Source of the DNA: Channallabes apus
Taxonomy: Eukaryota; Chordata; Actinopteri; Siluriformes; Clariidae
DNA length: 64,000 bases
NCBI GenBank assembly: GCA_030522415.1
Contig: CM060127.1
Location: 9,058,707 to 9,122,706 of the forward strand
Direction: 5' to 3'
Shown one piece after another: positions 55,716 to 64,000 of this stretch (position 1 is its first letter; the number at the start of each line of letters is the position of its first letter). Both the position numbers and the translations under genes were made by a program. The notes beneath the pieces were generated by a model. It was not told the origin of the DNA. It saw nothing but the letters and a program-made list of their open reading frames with translations, and ran no database searches.

Positions 55716-57093
55716 CCAAATTCCATAAAATCAAATTGTAGGATTTTTAATGAATGTATTTTCAAATTATGGTGGACAATAACAAAATTTCATCTCAATA
55801 CTTTGTTATACACCTTTTTTGGCAATGACAGAGGTCAAACGTTTTCTGTGAGTCTTCACAAGGTTTTCACACACTGTTGCTGGTATTTTGGCCCATTCCT
55901 CCATGCAGATCTCCTCTAGCAACACAGACTTTCAACTCCCTCTAAAGATTTTCTATCTGTTTGAGATCTGGAGACTGGCTAGGCCACTCGAGAACCTTGA
56001 AATGCTTCTTACGAAGCCATCCCTCGTTGCCCAATCACTGTCACACTGAAAGACCCAGCCACGATTCATCTTCAATGCCCTTGCTGATGGAAGAAGGTTT
56101 TCACTCAAAATCTCATGAAACATGGGCCTATTCATTCTTTCCTTTACACGGTTCAGTCATCCTGATCCCTCTGCAGAAAAACAGCCTATGATGTTTCCAT
56201 CCCCATGCTTCACAGTAGGCATGGTGTTCTTTGGATGCAACTCAGCATTCTTTCTCCTCCAAACACGAAGTTCTATGATTTTATCTGTCCATATGACATT
56301 CTGCCAATCTTATCCTGGATCATGCAAATGCTATCCAGCAAACGTCAGGCCTGGACATGTACTGGCTTAAGCAGGGGGACACATCTGGCACTGCAGGATT
56401 TGAGTCCCTGGCGGCACAGTGTATTACTGATGGTAGCCTTTGTTACTTTGGTCCCAGCTCTCTGCAGGTTATTCACAAGTTCCCCCTATGTGGTTCTGTG
56501 AATTTTGCTCATAGTTCTTATGATCTTTTTGACCACACAGGGTGAGATCTTGCATGGAGCCTCAGATCAAGGAAGATTATCAGTGGTCTTGTATGTCTTT
56601 CATTTTTTAAAAATTGCTCCCACACTTGATTTCTTCACACCAAGCTGCTTACGTATTGCAGATTCAGTCTTCCCAGCCTGGTGCAGGTCTACAATATTGT
56701 TTCTGTTGTCCTTTGACAGCTCTTTGGTCTTGGCCATAGTGGAGTTTGGACTGTGACTGTTTGAGGTTGTGGACAGGTGTCTTTTATACTGATAACAGAT
56801 GCCATTAATACAGGTAACGAGTGGAGGACAGATGAGCCTCTTAAAGAAGAATTTACAGGTCTGTGAAAGCCAGAACTCTTGCTTGTCTGTAGGTGACCAA
56901 ATACTTATTTTCCACCTTAATTTGCAAATAAATTCTTTAAAAATCCTACAATGTGATTTTCTGGATTTTTTTTACTTATTTTGTCTCTCATAGTTGAGGT
57001 ATACCTATGATGAAAATTATAGGCCTCTCTCATCATTTAAAGTGGGACAACTTGCACAATTGGTGGCTGACTAAATACTTTTCTGCTGTAAAA
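55716..57093 (-). mobile_element. Degenerate Tc1-like element
   Basis: The inner inverted repeat pairs 55730-55790 ('aaattgtaggatttttaa') with 56900-56965. The right end is 'actaaatacttttctgctgta'. The interior, read on the minus strand, is a Tc1 transposase coding region, with the complement of 'ggccactcgagaaccttgaa' (the VLEWPS block) near 55982-56000 and of 'tttggtcttggccat' (start region) near 56724, but it is broken by many stops. The outermost left end is eroded. Confidence 0.75.
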
Positions 57094-57216
57094 ATATATA
57101 TAAATATAGTATAAGTCAAATGTTTGGACACCTTCTAATGGCCCAGTCTTTCAGATTTTTTATTTAATTAATTTTTTGTACATTGTAAAACAATGCTGAA
57201 GGCATGCAAATATGCT

Positions 57217-57345
57217 ATAATTTAATTAAATTCAACTTTATTTGTATAGCGCTTTTAACAATTGTCATTGTCGCAAAGCGGCTTTACACAATCAAAAGAA
57301 TTATTTAAGTTTGTATGGACTGTGAATGTGTATGAATCAAAACGG
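57217..57345 (-). mobile_element. L2 LINE 3' tail remnant
   Basis: 'aactttatttgtatagcgct' followed by 'aacaattgtcattgtc' is the complement of the L2 3' end seen at 4965-5015. Confidence 0.75.
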
Positions 57346-57640
57346 TCAGATAGTCCCTTTGATAATCTCTTTGAACAGCTAATACTGAAATATGTCAACT
57401 ACTTATGCTCTGAAAAGCCTTCAAAACGCCTCTAATCTAAGGTGCCTGATTTACGGTAACTTTTAATGAACTTCACTTTCATGATGGTGCTCGATGGGTT
57501 TTTGCAAATGCACATAATACTATTTTTGCAAGAAATGTTTAGGAACAGCTGACCATGAAATAGCAAACTGACTGTTGTTGTTAATTACCTAATATGTCAT
57601 ATTCACGTTTCATCCAGTTGCCTAATGAATAAATGCCTAA

Positions 57641-57642
<2 letters not shown>

Positions 57643-57689
<47 letters not shown>
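57643..57689. repeat. (AT)n microsatellite
   Basis: About 23 AT units. Confidence 0.95.
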
Positions 57690-57691
<2 letters not shown>

Positions 57692-57699
57692 CCCGTAGT

Positions 57700-57867
57700 G
57701 TGTGATTGGGTGTGTGAGTGTGTGTATGTGTGTGTGCCCTGCGATGGATTGGCACCCTGTCCAGGGTGTACCCCGCCTAGTGCCCGAAGTCTCCTGGGAT
57801 AGGCTCCAGGTCCCCTGCGACCCTGAACACAGGATTAAGCGGTATAGAAAATGAATGAATGAATGAA

Positions 57868-57868
<1 letters not shown>
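57700..57868 (+). repeat. Interspersed repeat with ATGA tail
   Basis: The blocks 'ccctgcgatggattggcacc', 'gtctcctgggataggctcca' and 'aagcggtatagaaaatgaat' with an (ATGA)n tail belong to a repeat also seen, reversed, at 60700-60990 and at 63962-64000. I do not assign its class. Confidence 0.7.

Positions 57869-57869
<1 letters not shown>

Positions 57870-57937
<68 letters not shown>
57870..57937. repeat. (AT)n microsatellite
   Basis: About 33 AT units directly before the next Tc1 element. Confidence 0.95.
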
Positions 57938-57943
<6 letters not shown>

Positions 57944-59345
57944 TGGTGACATTTTTGCAGGTTTTATTAAAAATGAAAAAAACTGAAATATCACATGGTC
58001 CTAAGTATTCAGACCCTTTGCTCAGTATTTAGTAGAAGCACCCTTTTGATCTAATACAGCCATGAGTCTTTTTGGGAAAGATGCAACAAGTTTTTCACAC
58101 CTGGATTTGGGGATCCTCTGATATTTCTCGTTGCAGATCCTCTCCAGTTCTGTCAGGTTGGATGGTAAACGTTTGTGGACAGCCATTTTTAGGTCTCTCC
58201 AGAGATGCCCGATTGCGTTTAAGTCAGGACTCTGGCTGGGCCATTCAAGAACAGTCACAGAGTTGTTGTGAAGCAACTCCTTCATTATTTTAGCTGTGTG
58301 CTTAGGTTCATTGTCTTGTTGGAAGATGAACCTACGGCCCAGTCTGAGGTCTTGAGCACTCTGAAGAAGGATTTTGTCCAGGATATCCCTATACTTGGCT
58401 GCATTCATCTTTCCCTCGATTGCAACCAGTCGTCCTGTCCCTGCAGCTGAAAAACACCCCCACAGCATGATGCTACCACCACGCTTCACTGTTGGGACTG
58501 TAGTGGACAAGTGATGAGCAGTGCCTGGTTTTCTCTACACATACAGCTTATTTCTCACCATCTTGGAGTCCTTCTTGGAGTTTTTTTGCAAACTCCATGC
58601 GGCCTTTCATGTCTCTTACATGTCGGAGGAGAGGCTTCCGTCAGGCCACTCTGCCATAAAGCCCCGACTGGTGGAGGGCTGCAGTGATGTTTGACTTTCT
58701 ACAACTTTCTCCCATCACCTGACTGCATCCTTGGAGCTCAGCCACAGTGATCTTTGGGTTCATCTTTACCTCTCTCACCAAGGCTCTTCTCCCCCGATAG
58801 CTCAGTTTGGCCGGACAGTCAGCTCTAGCAAGGGTTCGGGTCGTCCCAAATGTCTTCCATTTAAGGATTTAAGTGCAGCAGAATTTTTTTGTAACTTTGG
58901 TCAGATCTGTGTCTTGCCACAATTCTGTCTCTGAGCTCTTCAGGCAGTTCCTTTGACTTCATGATTCTCATTCGCTCTGACATGCATTGTGAGCTGTAAG
59001 GTCTTATATAGACAGGTGTGTGGCATTCCTAATCAAGTTTAATCATTATAATCAAACACAGCTGGACTCAAATGAAGGTGTAGAACCACCTCAAGGATGA
59101 TCAGAAGAAATGGACAGTACCTGAGTTAAATATATGAGTGTCACACCAAAGGGTCTGAATACGTAGGACCATGTGATATTTCAGTTTTTTTCATTTTTAA
59201 TAAATCTGCCAAAAAAATAATAATAAAGTCAACAATTCTGTGTTTTTCTGTCAATATGGGGTGCTGTGTGTACATTAATGAGGGAAAAAATTAACTTAAA
59301 TGATTTTAGCAAATGACTGCAATATAACAGAGTGAAAAATTTAAG
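57938..59345 (-). mobile_element. Tc1-like element
   Basis: Inverted segments 'attaaaaatgaaaaaaactg' (57966) and its complement near 59185-59205, with 'atatcacatggtcc' on both sides, bracket a minus-strand transposase. The outer ends lie in AT-rich DNA and are not exact. Confidence 0.75.
58022..58980 (-). pseudogene. Tc1 transposase pseudogene, catalytic Glu lost
   Basis: The C-terminal 162 codons (58510-58022) are open: GGSIMLWGCFSAAGTGRL, FIFQQDNEPKHTAK with the second catalytic Asp, then [18 protein letters not shown]. The usual Glu before H-L-W is Gly here, so even a repaired copy would lack the third catalytic residue. The N-terminal half (58511-58980) is recognisable but broken by frameshifts. 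Confidence 0.82.
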
Positions 59346-60690
59346 AATGTCTCTGAGGACCTCTAGTGGCTGATTACAGTACAATTTTTAGCATGCCCCA
59401 TTTGAAGAAATATTTTGCCAAGTGTCATTTTACACAATTAATCTTGAAATTTTATTTATATTTATATATTTTTAAATACAACATATTTATTTTCATACTG
59501 CTTATTTTATTGTCTCATGTAATTTGTAAATCATTCTTCTTCTTCATTCTTCAGCATCCTTCTACCAATATAATTTGTAAATCATTAACCTATGAATTAA
59601 TGTTCTAATACAATATTTGATAGCGATTATGTTGGGGGGGCAATCCATGGCAGGGGGGCATTTCAGCGCATCACATTACATTTGCCAGTGTCTTAAAAGT
59701 AAATGAAGATAACTGGGGTCCACTGCTGGCTCTGACATTAAAGATGAAGAAAAAAGCAATTAATACAAATGGGATTTGAGATTTTTTATAATTAATTAAA
59801 GTTTGAAATTCTCCATAACCTTCTAATAAAAGCTTGTCTTGCTCCGCTTGCGAAAAAATTGAGCTCGCTCTTTTGCCATTTCATACTGTCTACTGACTAC
59901 TGTCGATGCATATCGCCTTTTAAACCAACACATGAACGCGCAATAATCCTAGACAACTCAATCCAGCTATACTAATCATCAACAACAACAGGTGTCCTCG
60001 AAGACTTAACCACATCGTAACCAACTTAACCACATCGTAATTAGCACGATGATCTCATCTTAGATGTGTCAATTCATCTCGGATGTGTCAAGCGACGTTT
60101 GAAGAACGGACCCCTGGGTAGTCAGTCCCACTCCCACCCATCCCCACTATGACAGCCTTTAGGGCAGTAAAAAGGATTTACATACAGGATAGAGAAAATT
60201 ACAATATTTGCTTTGAGTTTAATTATACCCAAAACAATGTATTACTATTTATATTCAATAGAACACTAAGGGGCCAACAAACTTGTTTTAGAGAGAATAA
60301 AACAAAACATGGAATATTATATAAAATGCAGCTCATGGAGGAGCCATAAAACAAAGAGAATGTATGAGGGCAGCGAAGATAGAAGAAAGAAAAAAATCTA
60401 AGATATTATAAATTGTAGGATAGAGAACTCCACCAGCATAAACCGAATATAAAGCGGGATTGTGCTGCGTGCATGATTGTGAACCTCTCTCTGTTCATAT
60501 CATGTTGCTGCTTCTATTTACGCATTTCACATCACTTTATATTGTCTTGTGGGTTTTTTTGTGTAGTAATGTTTTTTTTGTAGTATAGTACTTTTTTGTA
60601 CTGTACTTTAGAATCATTTTTGATAATTTATGGTATAGATTTGGTTTGTCTTAGATAGTCAGCTAATTACAGTAGGTGTCCTAGCTCGTT
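59346..60690. other. Gene-free DNA
   Basis: AT-rich with a short stretch of G (59632-59660). A 20-bp piece at 59551 ('cagcatccttctaccaatat') matches Rex3 by itself and is too short to call. A direct repeat of 'ttaaccacatcgtaa' occurs at about 60006-60042. Confidence 0.4.
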
Positions 60691-60995
60691 GCTCACTCAT
60701 TGTCATTACTGCTTAATCCTGTATTCAGGGTCGCGGGGAGCCTTTAGCGTATCCCAGGAGACTTAGGGCACGAGGTAGGGTACACCATCACAGGGCACAA
60801 AGACATACAGTACACACACACACAGACACACACACTATGGGCAATTTGAGAACACCAATTAACCTAACCTACATGTCTGTGGACTGTAGGAGGAAACCGG
60901 AGTACCCGGAGGAAACCCACCAAGCACAGGGAGAACATGCAAACTCCATGTACACAGAGACGGGAATCACACCCAGACCCTGGAGGTGCAAGGCA
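60691..60995 (-). repeat. Interspersed repeat, reversed copy
   Basis: Contains 'aatcctgtattcagggtcgc', 'cccaggagacttagggcacg' and 'gagaacatgcaaactccatg'. The first two match 57700-57860 in reverse. The last belongs to the longer form of the same fish repeat. Confidence 0.65.
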
Positions 60996-61640
60996 TGAGA
61001 GCGTGTGAAGATAAGGTCAATGCATGAAAGTTGCCACCTGTGCTGATGTCAAAGCTAGCTCAGTGTTGTAATACAAGTAACAAATCAATGTGAATGAATT
61101 GAAGTGACAGTATAAACCAAGGCAGCTAAAACTAGGCACATTTCATAACAATTTACTATTGATGGTATGACTGGTTAACGTTTGAAGTAGTTTGTTAAGG
61201 TAAACCAGTTGTTCCTTTTAAACAAAATGCACAGACTGAATGAGACAAATAAAAGAGCTCGCCTATAATCATATGGGTAACACGTTGATGAACAACATGG
61301 AGAGCAGTGATCATTTCCTTTAAAAATAGGCTGTAGTTTTGCGAGCTGATAACTCCCATGTCGACCAACAAAGACTTCAAAACGTAAATGGAGCCACATT
61401 GTCAACTCAGGGGCCAAGCATTTAGCACTGTTGCTTCTCATATTCAGAGTTGGTGGTTCAAATCTCAACTCTGGGATTTGCCTTGCTTTGTGGTGAGCTT
61501 TCTCTGGGTGCTCCAGTTTACCTTCCAGTGCTCATAGTGCATAATTGGTTGTGGGAGTGCCTGCGGATGTCTTCCTTGTGCCTTATGCTCCCTGGGATGG
61601 TCTATAGGACAATCGGCTAGTCGGTGTGAAGAATGAACAC
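60996..61640. other. Gene-free DNA
   Basis: No gene or clear element seen. Confidence 0.35.
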
Positions 61641-61931
61641 ATGGACACATTGGCAGCCTGGAGTGAAACATGAGGACTGAAATGTTTTGACACAGACAAG
61701 GTCAGATATAATTTTATACTGATGTGAATTGAGAACAAGTACAGTAAGCATAAACAATACCAGGAACACAGTTCAACAGAGCCACCATTTTTCCTTTAAT
61801 TTGTCACTCGAGTTAATAACAATTGGTCTAAAAAGTACTAGTTAATCAAAGGACAACTTTTTATATGACAGGAAATAATCATAAATCAAACAAAAGGAAA
61901 ATCTGAGGAAATTTTTAATAAAACAGACAGA
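61641..61931 (-). repeat. 3' flank of the right-hand PLA2 gene
   Basis: Shares blocks with 39280-39530 ('gcctggagtgaaacat', then 'tgatgtgaattgag') and more weakly with 18080-18240, as expected for tandem gene copies. Confidence 0.65.
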
Positions 61932-63574
61932 TTAGTATATATTGCAGGTAGGGTAGATAGAGCCGCATAGAAGGTTTGGCCACAAGGCATATTTCTTGTT
62001 GTAAGGGGCATTTCTAAGGCACTGGCCTGCTTCACTGTCACACTGGCAGAGGATTTTCTCACAATGATCAGTGATAGAATCTGGAGAGAAGACACAATAA
62101 AACACATCAGCAAATCTGTACTCTTAGGAACATTATGAAATCTATATCCTGTTCACTGGTTATATTAGTTTATTCTTACCCATATTTAATGAGTTGTCTA
62201 AAGTCTAAAAGCAAAGTTGGACTACAAGTCGGTAAAACATTAAAATTACTTTTTTACTTTAGGAGAGTGACTATACAAAAAATGAGAAAGTATTTTTAGC
62301 AGTGATAAATATTTTTAAATGTTGCTATGAGACCTCCTTCACTACTTTCACCATGTATTTGTGTTTTTTCTGTGCACTTGTGCCTGCAATTACTGTGGTT
62401 TGTACAGGCTTAAAATATCATGACTGAGAGAACTAAATAACTCTACTTAGTTTCAGACTTGCATTTCCCACCCTTCTATTATAATGGATCCACTGTGTAG
62501 CTGAAAACCAGTAGGAATTACTCATAAGGAGAGTACACATTTTTCCTTCCCTCGTGCACTTCCACTACAGGTTCTTTTTGATTTAGCGAGTTATAAAGCT
62601 CTTGTGATTCTGCAGTTAGTTTTAATGTATTTACTGTAACACATACCACAGTCAACCGCTTGGTCTTTACAACTCCAAAGATAATCCTCAGTCATCGTCT
62701 TGCAGCCTGCGACTTCCGCATTAGCGTAGCAGCAGTCGTGCTTGTGGCAACACCTGTGAATTCATTAAACATTTGCAAACTAGTTTACAAAAAAATATTA
62801 TAAACAAGTGCATGGGAAATTACAGAAAAAACACAACGCTAAACACGTCGTACAAGCAGCAGCACTAAATACTGTACACTGAGCGAATGTAAAAAATAAA
62901 ATTCCTGATCTGAAATAATTACTCTTTTTATTTTTTTTTATCTTGTTATTTTAGGAGATATGTTTGATTATTTAGCTAGCCAAAAAGATATCTGTGACCA
63001 CCTTTTCCAAATCTTTAAAATACCCCTTGGTTTAAGCATGTGGTTTAGAGACTGTATTATACTACCTTTGCAAAACGTTTATCATACCAAATGCACTGCT
63101 TATTACGGTTTAACCTTGACACTGAAATGCTGTATTTCTGCAATGAAGACTGAAATGGATATTTTTTTCCTGAAAAACAAAATATAATGTTAGGTCTATG
63201 TGGGTTTTGCATGTGGTGTGCGCTCAGTGGACGCTCAGAACACACCCAAGGATGACAACTTGCTCAATTATATGACAGTCTTACCAAACAAAGCAAGTTT
63301 AAAAGTATCTGCATGCATTTATATAAATTAAAAAATTTTAAAAAAATTAAAAAACACTTATGCCTATATAGTTCAATAAGAATAGTTGTTGATATAATGT
63401 CTTACCAGTCTGTGTCGTCCTTGGGCCAGCCTTTACCTCCGTGCCCACAATAGCATCCATACAACAAATAGGATAAGGCCATCCTGCCTGTGCTGCATTT
63501 TATGATGCCACCAAGCTCAACTATACCTCTCTTACTCCTCAACCTCCTCTGGGCTGCCAGTGAAGCCGTACTGA
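61932..63574 (-). CDS. pla2g10: Secreted phospholipase A2, group X-like, exons 2-4
   Basis: A second gene of the same family as 18275-21075. Exons are 63574-63406, 62753-62647 and 62080-61932. The first two match the other gene's exons 2 and 3 base for base in length (169 and 107), with GT...AG introns and the same phases. Exon 1 with the signal peptide should lie beyond position 64000, because intron 1 is about 0.9 kb in the other copy. The propeptide ends RSKR. The calcium loop is YGCYCGHGGKGWP, the active site is CCHKHDCCY and the second Asp is in LCQCD. Exon 4 ends YPTCNIY, three residues longer than its paralogue. No lesion is seen. Substitutions around the substrate-facing loops suggest a separate role or drift. 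Confidence 0.87.
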
Positions 63575-63957
63575 CTGACAAGCAAACAAGGAGAAATCAT
63601 TAGGTGTCATTGAACGATAGTCATTAGTCATTCACTTTATTCTCTGTGACCTTTTCTCATATTACACAAACTGTCTGGTATGAATATGGATAATTTTTTG
63701 TATTTACTTATGAGCAACAGATGCACATTTATACATATATTACAATCTCAGGGAGCTGTACAATATATACACTTTAATATAACCTTTGATGATGATTCTC
63801 ATTCATCGGGGTCATGGTTATCCAAAAGAAAAATTGCCTAAAGTCCTTAATCCAAAATGCTTCATGAGTTTTAAACTAGAGTGGCAGGCACAAAGATTTT
63901 ATAAATATATATTATACACAATATGTCTATATACTGTATGTGTATTATATACAGTAT
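63575..63957 (-). other. Intron 1 of the right-hand PLA2 gene
   Basis: AT-rich, no coding signal. It continues past the window edge. Confidence 0.5.
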
Positions 63958-64000
63958 ATATATTCATTCATTCATCTTCTATACCGCTTTATCCTGTATT
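63958..64000 (-). repeat. Start of an interspersed repeat, cut by window edge
   Basis: 'cattcattcatcttctatac' followed by 'cgctttatcctgtatt' is the reverse of the tail end of the repeat at 57700-57868. Confidence 0.65.

Noticed and set aside
57581..57994. 137-codon minus-strand frame
   Set aside because: Made of Ile-Tyr repeats from two (AT)n tracts and an interspersed repeat.
59545..59575. Rex3 fragment
   Set aside because: Only about 20 bases match the Rex3 sequence near 12325, too short to separate from chance.

Overview
The window looks like teleost fish DNA. The evidence is the mix of mobile elements: L2/CR1-type, Rex1-like, Rex3 (RTE) and Tx1-like LINEs, DIRS-type tyrosine-recombinase retroelements, sushi-type chromodomain Ty3/gypsy elements, many Tc1 copies, hAT and piggyBac elements, and tRNA-Gly-headed SINEs, together with long (CA)n and (GATA)n microsatellites. 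Nothing bacterial or viral is present. I could not fix the species.

The only host genes I can support are secreted phospholipase A2 genes of the group X type, all on the minus strand. A complete four-exon gene spans 18275-21075. A second gene enters from the right edge with exons 2-4 at 61932-63574. Between them are an orphan but open exon 4 (39562-39698) with intron sequence, and a copy of the 3' flank alone (about 28500-29080). This is a decayed tandem array, pulled apart by tens of kilobases of transposon insertions.

Layout: 1-5026 holds an L2-type LINE with a long intact ORF2. 5027-11660 holds a piggyBac-related remnant in inverted-repeat DNA, into which a 4.09-kb LTR element (6807-10896, minus strand) inserted. 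That element has no pol and carries one 952-codon frame made mostly of in-frame minisatellites. 11660-17330 holds SINE, Rex3 and Tc1 pieces. 17440-21318 is the complete PLA2 gene. 21319-28360 is a nest: a Tc1-like element inside (GATA)n, itself holding a young sushi-type gypsy and a SINE. 28500-41500 mixes a large palindromic element, a Tx1 ORF1, L2 and Rex1 fragments and a hAT element that inserted in the intron of the PLA2 remnant. 41500-53030 is a minus-strand stack of DIRS, LINE and gypsy pieces. 53030-61640 holds MITE fragments, an AT-rich tandem repeat and two Tc1 elements. 61640-64000 is the second PLA2 gene.

The most unusual object is the 6807-10896 element. Its 5' LTR end, primer site, start region and polypurine tract match the self-priming layout of the nearby intact sushi-type gypsy, so it looks like a non-autonomous partner. 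In place of gag-pol it has an open frame built from 24-, 30-, 33- and 45-bp repeats.
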